Source of the DNA: a virus
Reading direction: 5' to 3' (one strand)
Virus record (IMG/VR): IMGVR_UViG_3300013104_000055
Coordinates: 1-34,135 of that record
Length of the DNA: 34,135 nucleotides
In this document: positions 14,527-20,537 of the stretch, in pieces
How positions within the stretch are numbered: the first letter of the stretch is position 1
How the letters are laid out: every line of letters starts with the position of its first letter
Notes under the pieces: generated by a model
Database searches by the model: none
The model's input: only the letters and a program-made list of their open reading frames with translations
What the model was told of the DNA's origin: nothing
Translations under genes and position numbers: made by a program

Positions 14527-15347
14527 TAGAAGGTGATCTCCAGTTCGGGGAAGTGGATGACGCGTTCGGTGTCTGGCATGCCGTCGGTCATTTCGAGGTA
14601 GTCGCTGACCATGTTTTGGATGATGGTTTCCGCTTGGTCAGCCGCGTCACAGATGGCGGCGTGCCATGCGGGATCCGGGTAGACACGCTGGGTCCAGAGC
14701 TTCATGCCGCCGCAATAGCTGGCGTAGTCGATCCAGGGGCGGCCGGTGACAAGCAAGCCCGTTTGTAGTTGGGCAATGTTCTCGCCGGGCACTTCGTCTG
14801 CGAGGACGGTTTTGAGTTGGATCTTCTGGGTGCGGGACTTGATTTCGATAAGCCCGTCTTCGCCGACCAAACCATCTGGTGAGTAGCCGATCTTGAAGCC
14901 GTCGAACTCGCGGATCATGAATCCTAGTTCAGTGACCTTGGCGTAGTGCGTGGAGTAGGAGTCTCGGGCGTGGGGTTCGTCGAGTTGGCCGCGTTCCATG
15001 GCCCGGGACTGCACGGTGGGTTCGACGTGCCCGGTTATGCGTTCGGCGGCGAGGGTCATGATGAGGCCGAGCGCGGTTTCGCTGGTGAGGTCTGCGGCGA
15101 TTACGCGGTCCAGTTCGCGGGCTGCGGCTGCCCGGGCTGGGTGGAGTGTCTTGATCGGGTCCGGCGTGCGTTTGCCAAGGCAGGCCCCGTTTGGTGTGGC
15201 GCCGCATTCGGGGCAGTCAGTTTCAAGTGCGGTTGGTTGGCGGGATGAAACAAGCTGGCCGATGACTGAGGCGGTGAGGATGCCGCATCGTGCTTGCAGC
15301 CATTCGTCACTTCCTTGTTCGAGGTCGGGGTAAGTATGGAGTGTCAT
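14526..15347 (-). CDS. YqaJ/lambda-type exonuclease
   Basis: A 273-residue PD-(D/E)xK exonuclease that resects double-stranded ends for recombination. Motifs: QGSDEWLQARCGILTAS (11-27), then RGQLDEPHARDSY (about 122-134), and the catalytic core IGYSPDGLVGEDGLIEIKS with Asp and Glu-x-Lys (about 156-174), followed by QLQTGLLVTGRPWIDYASY. An inserted Cys cluster CPECGATPNGACLG (about 43-56) is likely a zinc ribbon, unusual for lambda exonuclease but seen in some actinophage forms. ATG start has AAGGAGAAC 2 bases upstream. Confidence 0.9.
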   Translation of the reverse strand: MTLHTYPDLEQGSDEWLQARCGILTASVIGQLVSSRQPTALETDCPECGATPNGACLGKRTPDPIKTLHPARAAAARELDRVIAADLTSETALGLIMTLAAERITGHVEPTVQSRAMERGQLDEPHARDSYSTHYAKVTELGFMIREFDGFKIGYSPDGLVGEDGLIEIKSRTQKIQLKTVLADEVPGENIAQLQTGLLVTGRPWIDYASYCGGMKLWTQRVYPDPAWHAAICDAADQAETIIQNMVSDYLEMTDGMPDTERVIHFPELEITF

Positions 15348-15523
15348 TGTTCTCCTTGTGTTTCTGGGCATGAAAAAGACCCCATATCGGGGCCGTGGAT
15401 TTTGCATTCGGGGTTGGTTGGTCTGGGTGTTCTTGGGTCGTACCGGCTGGGAGGGCATTCGCAGTACCGGTTGGTTTGTCGTTGCCAGAAGGTGCCGCCC
15501 ATCCCGGGGAGCAGGTCAGGCAT
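15344..15523 (-). CDS. small Cys4 protein (59 aa)
   Basis: Starts MPDLLPGMGGTFWQRQ at an ATG overlapping the previous stop by 8 bases and ends with a TGA that overlaps the exonuclease ATG (ATGA). Four Cys (YCECPP, PECKIHG, FSCPET) suggest a zinc-binding micro-protein. It fills an otherwise unexplained gap in a fully overlapped operon. A terminator-like hairpin lies inside its 3' part (15374-15395). Function unknown. Confidence 0.6.
   Translation of the reverse strand: MPDLLPGMGGTFWQRQTNRYCECPPSRYDPRTPRPTNPECKIHGPDMGSFSCPETQGEQ
15372..15396 (-). terminator. intragenic terminator-like hairpin before exonuclease
   Basis: On the minus strand GGCCCC-GATAT-GGGGTC is followed by TTTTTC. It lies inside the 59-aa gene, about 25 bases upstream of the exonuclease start. 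Ribosomes translating the small gene would melt it, so it could act as a translation-coupled attenuator on the exonuclease. Confidence 0.5.
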
Positions 15524-15794
15524 CTTGGTAGGTGATGGTGTAGTGGTCGCCGTTTGGTGCGTCGAAGCGGAGTGTCATTCCTTCCCGTTCGTAGCGTTGT
15601 TTGTTTTCCTTGAGCCGTGCGATGCGTTCCGTGATGGCTTGTTCGGCGGTGATGTAGTGGTCCACGAACTCGTGTGTTGATTCGGTCGTGACTACTGCTT
15701 TGTGGCGTGGTTTGTCGTGCCGTGGGGGTGGTGGTGGTCCTTGGCGTGCTACCCCGATAGTCCAGGTTGCAGGCAGGTCGTCATGGCCGCTCAT
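15516..15794 (-). CDS. hypothetical protein (92 aa)
   Basis: Starts MSGHDDLPATWTIGVARQGP; a Pro-rich, basic stretch (19-33) is followed by a helical middle (ITAEQAITERIARLKENKQR) and two terminal strands (GMTLRFDAPNGDHYTITYQDA). ATG overlaps the upstream stop (ATGA). Not recognised; a coiled-coil dimer with a small beta end is likely. Confidence 0.65.
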   Translation of the reverse strand: MSGHDDLPATWTIGVARQGPPPPPRHDKPRHKAVVTTESTHEFVDHYITAEQAITERIARLKENKQRYEREGMTLRFDAPNGDHYTITYQDA

Positions 15795-16207
15795 GCTTCA
15801 CCTCCGAGCGCGGCCACAACAGCGGACACCGTCGCGCACGGCCAGCCTTCATTGCCGGGTTGCTCCCAGTCGCAGACGCGGCATCCACGAATCGGGCGAC
15901 CGTCCAGGCGCTCAGGCTTGTGCAGCGCTATCACGGCTTGTACGGCGGCGAGTAGGCGGGCCTGATCCGTGGGAGCATTCGCGATGAAGTCCGCGTTCCG
16001 GATGCCTTGTGGTTCCCGCTTGGCCAGATGTGGGGCTGCCCGGGCAATCCGCAGGCTGCGAGGATCGTCATATCCCTCTTCCACATCGCGAGGATCTGGC
16101 TCGTTGGTTATGACGTCGCCATACTCGCGAAACCATGGTCCTGGTGTTGCGGCGTTGAGTCGGTTCTGGATGGGTTCAAGCAGGGCAGCGATACGATCCG
16201 CGGTCAT
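15791..16207 (-). CDS. hypothetical protein with TPGPW motif (138 aa)
   Basis: Begins with a helix (DRIAALLEPIQNRLNAATPGPW), then an acidic loop and NADFIANAPTDQARLLAAVQAV, a pattern frequent in small actinophage and host-mimicking proteins of unknown role. The C-terminus carries GCRVCDWEQPGNEGWPC, a likely Cys metal site. The TPGPW plus hydrophobic helix layout recalls the DUF6221-like gene at 22179-22559, so the two may be distant relatives. ATGA overlap with the next gene. Confidence 0.65.
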   Translation of the reverse strand: MTADRIAALLEPIQNRLNAATPGPWFREYGDVITNEPDPRDVEEGYDDPRSLRIARAAPHLAKREPQGIRNADFIANAPTDQARLLAAVQAVIALHKPERLDGRPIRGCRVCDWEQPGNEGWPCATVSAVVAALGGEA

Positions 16208-16392
16208 GGTGTCGTCTCCTTCAAGATGGATTCCAGGGCTTCGATGAGCGCCGGGAGGTGTTCGGCGCGGACGGCCACGTGTATCTTCTCCCCCGTGTGG
16301 CCGTCCTGTACCGCCAAGACAGCCCCGAGCAATCCTCCGCTGACCTCTAGTTCGTCGCCGTCAAGGTCCTTGTGGGTGAACGGGACACTCAT
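16204..16392 (-). CDS. small hypothetical protein (62 aa)
   Basis: Starts MSVPFTHKDLDGDELEVSGG; strands followed by a C-terminal helix (RAEHLPALIEALESILKE). Its ATG overlaps the preceding stop by one base (TGATG at 16390-16394), and its own stop overlaps the next ATG. A small alpha/beta protein of unknown function, part of the early polycistron. Confidence 0.6.
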   Translation of the reverse strand: MSVPFTHKDLDGDELEVSGGLLGAVLAVQDGHTGEKIHVAVRAEHLPALIEALESILKETTP

Positions 16393-16649
16393 CAGTCTTC
16401 GTCCTCCACCATGTGCCCGGATTCCAGCATGACGGCCAGGACTGATGCGTCGTTGCGGTGGATCAGTTCGTTGTAAACGCCATCCATGTTGTCCGGCATG
16501 GCTTCGAGGGCCTTAGCCGCGTAGAAGCCGTAGCCGTCCGGGTAGGTGACTTTGATGCTGAGCGGGACCTTGACGCCGTTCGTTGCTGTCACGTCGATGT
16601 CGAATCTGAGTTCGGCCTGCTTGGTGTTTTCAGTTGCTTCAGTGCTCAT
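16392..16649 (-). CDS. small hypothetical protein (85 aa)
   Basis: Starts MSTEATENTKQAELRFDIDV. A polar leader is followed by beta strands (KVPLSIKVTYPDGYGFYAAK) and a helical acidic end (SVLAVMLESGHMVEDED). Its ATG overlaps the TGA of a 39-codon gene (ATGA). The ribosome-binding region is GAAGAGAAAGAG. Function unknown. Confidence 0.6.
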   Translation of the reverse strand: MSTEATENTKQAELRFDIDVTATNGVKVPLSIKVTYPDGYGFYAAKALEAMPDNMDGVYNELIHRNDASVLAVMLESGHMVEDED

Positions 16650-16765
16650 TTGTTGGGCTCTTTCTCTTCGGTCGTGAGGATTGTTGCAAGTTCAACTTGC
16701 AAGGGATTGCGGGCTTTGGCTGCAAGGTGCGGCGGGAGTTGGGTGGCAGCTTCCTCCGCGGTCAT
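16646..16765 (-). CDS. very small hypothetical protein (39 aa)
   Basis: An open frame MTAEEAATQLPPHLAAKA...EKEPNK fills exactly the gap between two neighbours. Its ATG overlaps the upstream TGA (TGATG, 16763-16767) and its TGA overlaps the downstream ATG (ATGA). Exact linkage at both ends, like all other genes here, supports translation. It contains a perfect 9-bp inverted repeat (16684-16702). Helical, no recognised family. Confidence 0.5.
   Translation of the reverse strand: MTAEEAATQLPPHLAAKARNPLQVELATILTTEEKEPNK
16684..16702. repeat. perfect inverted repeat, operator-like
   Basis: TTGCAAGTT-C-AACTTGCAA is a perfect 9-bp inverted repeat with a single central base, inside the 39-aa gene and about 35 bases before the next start. 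It is less GC-rich than its surroundings. A dimeric regulator could bind it, or it forms a short RNA hairpin; it has no U-run. Confidence 0.45.
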
Positions 16766-17100
16766 CAGCCGGGGTCCACATCATGAGTCCGCTTGTAGAA
16801 GGCCTCAGTGAAGTGGCAGCGAGAATCATCGGTTGGCTTAATTTCGAACCAATGCCCGTGATAGTCGTTTCCGTCTTCATCGCAGCCCCAAGAGTCGCCA
16901 TGCCGGGAGCAGTGCTTGATGTTGCCCTTGTAGATGTAGTGACGCTCGAAGATTTGCAGTTCGAACCCGATAGGCGCTTCTCCGAGGATGCGGTCTACTT
17001 CTTCGTCCACCATGGCGCGGTCTAGGTTGTGGCCTTGGAAGAGTGCGGCACCTTCACCTTCGAACGTGTGGATGTAGGTCGGGTACTTTGGCTTACTCAT
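16765..17100 (-). CDS. hypothetical protein (111 aa)
   Basis: Starts MSKPKYPTYIHTFEGEGAAL with AAAGGAAG 5 bases before ATG. Alpha/beta pattern (RAMVDEEVDRILGEAPIGF, ELQIFERHYIYKGNIK), then a His/Cys/Asp-rich segment (HCSRHGDSWGCDEDGNDYHG) that may hold a metal. The ATG overlaps the previous stop (ATGA, 17097-17100). No family recognised. Confidence 0.65.
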   Translation of the reverse strand: MSKPKYPTYIHTFEGEGAALFQGHNLDRAMVDEEVDRILGEAPIGFELQIFERHYIYKGNIKHCSRHGDSWGCDEDGNDYHGHWFEIKPTDDSRCHFTEAFYKRTHDVDPG

Positions 17101-17285
17101 GACGCTTCCTTTCGTTCTGGTTGTTGGTCGCCGCTGATGGGGTATTCGCATCCGGTCGCGGTGGTGGCGAGTGCTTGGTACCAGTACGCGGGAAGGTTCA
17201 GGTCAGCAGAAGCCCAACCATTCGGCGGCATACCCTCAGCCGGACGCTGACCAACATGCGGGGCCCGGCGAGGATTCCGGATCAT
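17097..17285 (-). CDS. small hypothetical protein (62 aa)
   Basis: Starts MIRNPRRAPHVGQRPAEGMP at an ATG overlapping the upstream stop (ATGA, 17282-17285) and ends with a TGA overlapping the next ATG. The middle contains WASADLNLPAYWYQALATTA, likely helical with aromatic residues. The double overlap supports it as a real gene. Function unknown. Confidence 0.55.
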   Translation of the reverse strand: MIRNPRRAPHVGQRPAEGMPPNGWASADLNLPAYWYQALATTATGCEYPISGDQQPERKEAS

Positions 17286-17500
17286 GTCTGGGCCTTGATC
17301 AATGCCAGAAGCGGCGCCGAGTATGGGCTGACCGGCTGGGCAAAAGGCTTACCGTCATCCGCGTCATTGCAGGCCCGGACGCCAGCGCTAAGCCCTTCGC
17401 CAAAGGCTGCGTTTGCCAGCGCAAGACCGGCCCGCGTGCTCAGCAAGTCGTCCATCGTGGCAGCAGATAGCTTGTGGGCTTGTTCATCCTGCTGGCTCAT
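17282..17500 (-). CDS. small hypothetical protein (72 aa)
   Basis: Starts MSQQDEQAHKLSAATMDDLL. A helical, mildly acidic protein with a Gly/Ala-rich centre (GLALANAAFGEGLSAGVRAC) and a Pro-containing C-terminus ending LLALIKAQT. ATGA overlaps on both sides (17282-17285 and 17497-17500). No family recognised. Confidence 0.6.
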   Translation of the reverse strand: MSQQDEQAHKLSAATMDDLLSTRAGLALANAAFGEGLSAGVRACNDADDGKPFAQPVSPYSAPLLALIKAQT

Positions 17501-17688
17501 AGCTCCCCTTTTCTGGCGGAATCCGCATCATCTTCGTACCGGGTCTGGGTTTCCTCTTCGATGGCGTCCCAGTCCTCAGCCCCGGCAGGTTCCAGGCGGG
17601 CGTCATGCCGTGTCGCCTTGCCAAACTCGATGCAACCGACGACACACACAACGACAAACGCGAGCACATAGAAACAATCAAGGCTCAT
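17497..17688 (-). CDS. small membrane protein (63 aa)
   Basis: Starts MSLDCFYVLAFVVVCVVGCI, one strong transmembrane helix (about 6-21) with Cys at its edges, followed by a polar, acidic C-terminal tail (GAEDWDAIEEETQTRYEDDA). It probably sits in the host membrane with the acidic tail in the cytoplasm. Early-expressed single-pass phage proteins of this type often interfere with host functions or superinfecting phages, but nothing specific is seen. Overlaps both neighbours by 4 bases. Confidence 0.65.
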   Translation of the reverse strand: MSLDCFYVLAFVVVCVVGCIEFGKATRHDARLEPAGAEDWDAIEEETQTRYEDDADSARKGEL

Positions 17689-17969
17689 GACCTTGCCTCT
17701 TCCTTCTTCTTCGTCCAGAGCTTCAGTGCGCTGTGATTGCGGCTAGGGGTTGTCGACTTCACATACCGGCCGTCAACGCCTTCGATGTAGCCCAAGCTCC
17801 GGGCCTTCGTGAACGCCGTCCCAGGCCAATGCGAATCATCCGGCTCACGCATCTCCCGGCGCAGATCATCAGCCGTGAACGTCTCCTGCTTCTCGGCAAT
17901 CCCGATGATGGTTGCGACCGCGTCCTCCAGCCACGCATCCTTATCCTGCTCAAGAACAGCGGCCTTCAT
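17685..17969 (-). CDS. winged-helix-like small protein (94 aa)
   Basis: Residues 15-70 (LEDAVATIIGIAEKQETFTA, DDLRREMREPDDSHWPGTAF, TKARSLGYIEGVDGRYVKST) have the helix-helix-helix-wing pattern of small winged-helix DNA-binding proteins seen in many phages. The C-terminal end is basic (LKLWTKKKEEARS). It may bind DNA during early replication. Overlaps both neighbours by 4 bases. Confidence 0.7.
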   Translation of the reverse strand: MKAAVLEQDKDAWLEDAVATIIGIAEKQETFTADDLRREMREPDDSHWPGTAFTKARSLGYIEGVDGRYVKSTTPSRNHSALKLWTKKKEEARS

Positions 17970-18289
17970 GGCTGCACCTCGTACAGCACTGTCACCGGCA
18001 AAGCGATCTCAGTGACCGGCACGAACCACTTACAACCAGGCGTAGACCACTGCACATGCTCAGCGTCACCCCACCGCTCAAGCACATGGCCCTCCGCGTC
18101 ACGGATCACGGCTTCGAACGGGAGAGCGTTCAATTCCTCGGCGGTAGTCACGGTGCGGGGTTTTCGGTAGCCAGCGGTAAGGGCAGCATGGGCAAGCAGC
18201 TCGAAAGATGCCATCCCCTCATTGAGGTCATAAGCGCGTTCGATCACAGTGGCTAGCTCGTCACGCTCGACATTCTGTATAGTCGTCAT
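17966..18289 (-). CDS. hypothetical protein (107 aa)
   Basis: Starts MTTIQNVERDELATVIERAY. The first 45 residues are helical; the second half (VTTAEELNALPFEAVIRDAE, GHVLERWGDAEHVQWSTPGC, VTEIALPVTVLYEV) is beta-rich and looks like a small barrel. The pattern 'AEELNALPFEAVIRDAEG.V' recurs in actinophage proteins of unknown function. ATGA overlaps on both sides. Confidence 0.65.
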   Translation of the reverse strand: MTTIQNVERDELATVIERAYDLNEGMASFELLAHAALTAGYRKPRTVTTAEELNALPFEAVIRDAEGHVLERWGDAEHVQWSTPGCKWFVPVTEIALPVTVLYEVQP

Positions 18290-18567
18290 TGAAGTTCTCC
18301 TTGATATGGGTTTTGCTGAAGGCGGTCACCGGGCATGGTGGCCGCCTTCCTCTGTTCTGCGGCTTCGATGTTGCGGATTGCTTGCTTAGGTGTTGGATCC
18401 GAATGGGTGAGGATGCGTTCAAGGTCAAGGTCCGTCATGCGGGCCTGCCTCTTACACAGCCGGGACGCAAGACGCTGCGCCTTGCTGCGGCCAATCTCGT
18501 GTCCATGAGCCTCCGCATACTCACGGATCCGCTTCTCATAGCCGGTCGTCGTCATGATTTCGGGCAT
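18286..18567 (-). CDS. small basic hypothetical protein (93 aa)
   Basis: Starts MPEIMTTTGYEKRIREYAEA (an inner ATG at codon 5 is also possible). It is helical and basic (GRSKAQRLASRLCKRQARMT, DLDLERILTHSDPTPKQAIR), which could bind nucleic acid. The start lies 21 bases after the nuclease gene; AAAGGT is the nearest ribosome-binding site. Stop overlaps the next ATG. Function unknown. Confidence 0.6.
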   Translation of the reverse strand: MPEIMTTTGYEKRIREYAEAHGHEIGRSKAQRLASRLCKRQARMTDLDLERILTHSDPTPKQAIRNIEAAEQRKAATMPGDRLQQNPYQGELQ

Positions 18568-18588
18568 AGTTGCAACCTTTCAAAGGTG

Positions 18589-19107
18589 TTAGGCGAACGC
18601 TTCGATCCACTCGAGGTCGAGGGAGGTCTTGCCTTCGAACGCCTGCCTGAATGCTTCAGCCAGGTCCAAGCCATCTGCCGATCCCGCAAGCTCGGCGTAC
18701 CGGCCTTGATGAACATGGGTTTCGAGTAGGCATTGCTGCTGTTGGATGTCAGCGATGTGTTCCGCGAGCTCGTGATCTAGAAGGAACCACTCGCCTTGGT
18801 CCCGCTTACTGGCGAACGTCCGGTGGAGTTCGCGTTCCTTCGCCACGTTCCCGGGGACGTAAGTGATGAGCATGGGGCTGCCAACCCAAATGGATGGGCG
18901 GATTGCCTTGCCCCCGCGTTGCAGCTGGCCGCAGCGGCTCTCCGGGTTGATGCTCGTGCCGATCTTCACGAAGGACCCGCATTGGATGTAGTAGATGAAC
19001 GGGCCAAGCTCCGGAAATACCGAAAGTGGAGCGGGGCCATTGATCCGCATACTTGCTGCGGCTACTTCGAGGGCGTCTTGCGTCGGTGCTTGCAGTGTTT
19101 CGGGCAT
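18589..19107 (-). CDS. GIY-YIG-type nuclease (T5orf172/MUG113-like)
   Basis: A 172-residue protein whose middle part shows the T5orf172 pattern: FIYYIQCGSFVKIGTSINPE (38-57), SRCGQLQ, a later conserved strand LITYVPGNVAKERELHRTFA, and GEWFLLDHELAEHI. This is a GIY-YIG superfamily domain with Tyr, Lys-Ile-Gly-Thr and Glu in the expected order. It would cleave DNA or act in binding only. As one of the first early genes, it may target host DNA or aid takeover. ATG start with AAAGGG 10 bases upstream. The C-terminus is a helical tail. Confidence 0.85.
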   Translation of the reverse strand: MPETLQAPTQDALEVAAASMRINGPAPLSVFPELGPFIYYIQCGSFVKIGTSINPESRCGQLQRGGKAIRPSIWVGSPMLITYVPGNVAKERELHRTFASKRDQGEWFLLDHELAEHIADIQQQQCLLETHVHQGRYAELAGSADGLDLAEAFRQAFEGKTSLDLEWIEAFA

Positions 19108-19225
19108 GCCGATTGGACCCTTTCTTCGTCAGTGGCGAACCTCTGAGCGGGGGCGATCTGGTTTGGTGCTGGGGTGTTTGCCCTGAATCGGGCGAGGGCG
19201 CCGGCGCTATGCGCTGCAGCGGGGT

Positions 19226-19414
19226 CTAGCGGGAGGGTGATTCGGCTGGAAGTGAGTCCAGCCACTCGGCGAGATCATCGTGTCTGATGACGCCTTTGGA
19301 GTTCGCGTATCGGGCGGCCAGGTTGCCGTCCGCTACTTGCTGCTTGAGGGTTCGTACGCTGTAGCCACTTTGCTCAGCTGCCTCTTCGAATGTGTAGGCG
19401 AGTTTCTGGCTCAT
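19226..19414 (-). CDS. excisionase-like / MerR-type HTH protein (62 aa)
   Basis: Sequence KLAYTFEEAAEQSGYSVRTL, then KQQVADGNLAARYANSKGVIR and HDDLAEWLDSLPAE, is the standard winged-HTH 'excisionase family' domain. It is the second gene in the lytic direction after the Cro-like gene, overlapping it as ATGA. It could be the directionality factor (Xis) helping prophage excision or an early transcription regulator. Its distance from the integrase means either role is possible. Confidence 0.8.
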   Translation of the reverse strand: MSQKLAYTFEEAAEQSGYSVRTLKQQVADGNLAARYANSKGVIRHDDLAEWLDSLPAESPSR

Positions 19415-19686
19415 TCTGCGTCATCCTCTTCGATGAGTGCTGAGGGCCGGACTTGGAGGGCGGTGGCGATGGCTCCGAGTTCGCAGACTGTGAGGCTGCG
19501 GTGTCCTTTGATGCCGCCTTCGATGCTGCGGCGGAGTGTTGGGTATGCGATGCCGGTTGTGTCGGCGAGGGCCAGGAGGCTGGAGGGCTGCTGGCGCTTG
19601 GATCGGTTGTCTTCGATGGCGATCTTGATGCGGTCTGCAATTTGGGGGTCTTTGGCGACTGCTGCGCCGTCTTGGGGGTTAGTCAT
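19411..19686 (-). CDS. Cro-like HTH regulator (first lytic gene)
   Basis: A 91-residue protein with HTH region LLALADTTGIAYPTLRRSIE (about 36-55) and CELGAIATALQVRPSALIEE at the end, typical of Cro/C1-type repressors. It is the first minus-strand gene from the divergent promoter region and therefore in the Cro position. The ATG lies 6 bases after a -10-like TAGGTT (minus strand), so the mRNA is probably leaderless. It likely turns down the opposing repressor gene. Confidence 0.82.
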   Translation of the reverse strand: MTNPQDGAAVAKDPQIADRIKIAIEDNRSKRQQPSSLLALADTTGIAYPTLRRSIEGGIKGHRSLTVCELGAIATALQVRPSALIEEDDAE

Positions 19687-19692
19687 GAGACA

Positions 19693-19721
19693 AACCTAGT
19701 ATGCCATTTGGCTAATCGCAA
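19693..19721 (-). promoter_or_regulatory. predicted leftward early promoter (leaderless)
   Basis: On the minus strand TTGCGA (19721-19716) and TAGGTT (19698-19693) are separated by 17 bases, and the ATG begins 6 bases later at 19686. Transcription would start at or next to the start codon. The -35 overlaps the operator-like sequence GCTAATCGC (19711-19719). Confidence 0.55.
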
Positions 19722-19799
19722 GTACCGGCGTGTCGAAACAAGTAGTGCAGGTCACAAAAAATGAGTACAGCGAATGACATACGCGATTAGTCATTCGGT
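19711..19799. promoter_or_regulatory. operator region between repressor and Cro
   Basis: GCTAATCGC (19711-19719) recurs inverted as GCGATTAGT (19783-19791). The second copy lies inside a further inverted repeat, CGAATGAC (19771-19778) and GTCATTCG (19790-19797). The sites touch the -35 of the leftward promoter and lie just upstream of the -35 of the rightward one, the expected layout for competitive repressor/Cro binding. Confidence 0.6.
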
Positions 19800-19828
19800 T
19801 GCAAGAGTTGAGGGCATGCGTTTAAGAT
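19799..19828 (+). promoter_or_regulatory. predicted repressor promoter (leaderless)
   Basis: TTGCAA (19799-19804) and TAAGAT (19823-19828) with an 18-base spacer. The ATG of the repressor starts 7 bases after the -10, so the first transcribed base is close to the A of ATG and no ribosome-binding site exists. Leaderless repressor mRNAs are well known, for example lambda cI from PRM. Confidence 0.6.
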
Positions 19829-19835
19829 TGACCAC

Positions 19836-20093
19836 ATGACAACTTACGGTGAGCGCTTGGAAGCAGCGCTGGTAACTCAGATCAAGGTCGAGCTCGTTGA
19901 GCGGAACATGGATCAGAAGGACCTTGCGGACAAGGTCGGCATCAACGCTGTCACCATGAGCAAGTACATGACCAACAAGCGCAGCGTCCCGATGCCTACG
20001 TTCTTCAAGGTTGCAGAAGCCTTGAGCGTCAGCCCTATGGTACTGATGCAGCGCGCCGAAGCTCGCGTTCAGCCAGAATCTCAGACGGCCTAA
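19836..20093 (+). CDS. immunity repressor (HTH, C1-type, 85 aa)
   Basis: HTH_3-type domain: LVERNMDQKDLADKVGINAV, then TMSKYMTNKRSVPMPTFFKV and AEALSVSPMVLMQRAEA. It is the plus-strand partner in the divergent switch and so the likely lysogeny repressor. It is only a DNA-binding domain with a short tail; no LexA/S24-type self-cleavage domain is present, so RecA-driven cleavage cannot inactivate it. A strong terminator follows at 20154-20199. The last 59 bases are overlapped antisense by the gene at 20035-20265. Confidence 0.8.
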   Translation: MTTYGERLEAALVTQIKVELVERNMDQKDLADKVGINAVTMSKYMTNKRSVPMPTFFKVAEALSVSPMVLMQRAEARVQPESQTA

Positions 20094-20265
20094 TACCTCG
20101 CGATAGCGACAGGTTCCCGAACTCCTGAACCGTCATCCGCTGCACTGCACAGCAGAGCGTCCCCGTCCCACTTTGGGATAAGGGGCGCTCTTCTCTTTTA
20201 AGCGCCACGACGACGCCACCCTTGGCAGTAGTGGCGGCCGGTGCGGTCAGAGACTTAGAGTGCAT
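20035..20265 (-). CDS. possible SOS-controlled small protein, antisense to repressor 3' end
   Basis: A 76-residue frame starting MHSKSLTAPAATTAKGGVVV with GGGGAGAAC directly before ATG. The end, MTVQEFGNLSLSRGIRPSEI and onward, looks like an amphipathic helix. An SOS-box-like palindrome lies 13 bases upstream (20279-20294). It overlaps the last 59 bases of the repressor gene on the opposite strand and its coding sequence includes the repressor terminator hairpin. It could encode an antirepressor, or simply be transcribed as antisense RNA. No family recognised; coding status is uncertain. Confidence 0.4.
   Translation of the reverse strand: MHSKSLTAPAATTAKGGVVVALKREERPLSQSGTGTLCCAVQRMTVQEFGNLSLSRGIRPSEILAERELRRAASVP
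20154..20199 (+). terminator. terminator after repressor gene
   Basis: AGAGCG-T-CCCC (20154-20164) pairs with GGGG-CGCTCT (20182-20191) with one bulged T, capped by a GTCCCA/TGGGAT inner stem, and is followed by TTCTCTTTT. It should end the leaderless repressor transcript about 60 bases after its stop codon. Confidence 0.8.
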
Positions 20266-20278
20266 GTTCTCCCCAGAT

Positions 20279-20327
20279 TCGAATATGTGTTCGAGTGAAT
20301 TCAAAGCTTACGATGCTGGACCGACAA
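20279..20327 (-). promoter_or_regulatory. candidate LexA (SOS) box with overlapping promoter
   Basis: TCGAATATGTGTTCGA (20279-20294) differs by one base from the actinobacterial SOS-box consensus TCGAAC-N4-GTTCGA. On the minus strand a possible -35 TTGTCG (20327-20322) and -10 TTGAAT (20304-20299) with a 17-base spacer place transcription start near 20292, inside the box. LexA would then block this promoter until DNA damage. Confidence 0.5.
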
Positions 20328-20397
20328 CAAAGCAATCTCGCCTCTGCTTGACGGGATTGGGTCCAGATGGGTTAAAGAGTAGCCGCTGATGAGTCTG

Positions 20398-20454
20398 AGA
20401 GTTAAATTTGAGCTTAAGGACTTCCATGGTCCATGCTTAGAGTTAATATTGAGC
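20398..20454. repeat. two 16-bp imperfect direct repeats upstream of second HTH gene
   Basis: AGAGTTAAATTTGAGC (20398-20413) and AGAGTTAATATTGAGC (20439-20454) agree at 14 of 16 positions and start 41 bases apart, about four helical turns. They lie in an AT-rich, gene-free stretch (20305-20537) before the HTH gene at 20538. Such phased repeats look like paired binding sites for a regulator. Confidence 0.5.
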
Positions 20455-20537
20455 CACCAGAACTTATATGAGTTCTCACAACGAGTTGAGGCGTCTGCAT
20501 GCCGCTTACGGCTTTCTGACTCCGGAACGGATAGATT

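Noticed and set aside
19062-19265. A 67-codon minus frame between the nuclease and the excisionase-like gene
   Set aside because: It overlaps both neighbours by about 40 bases, starts at GTG without a ribosome-binding site and has no domain-like pattern. The gap 19108-19225 is more likely untranslated.
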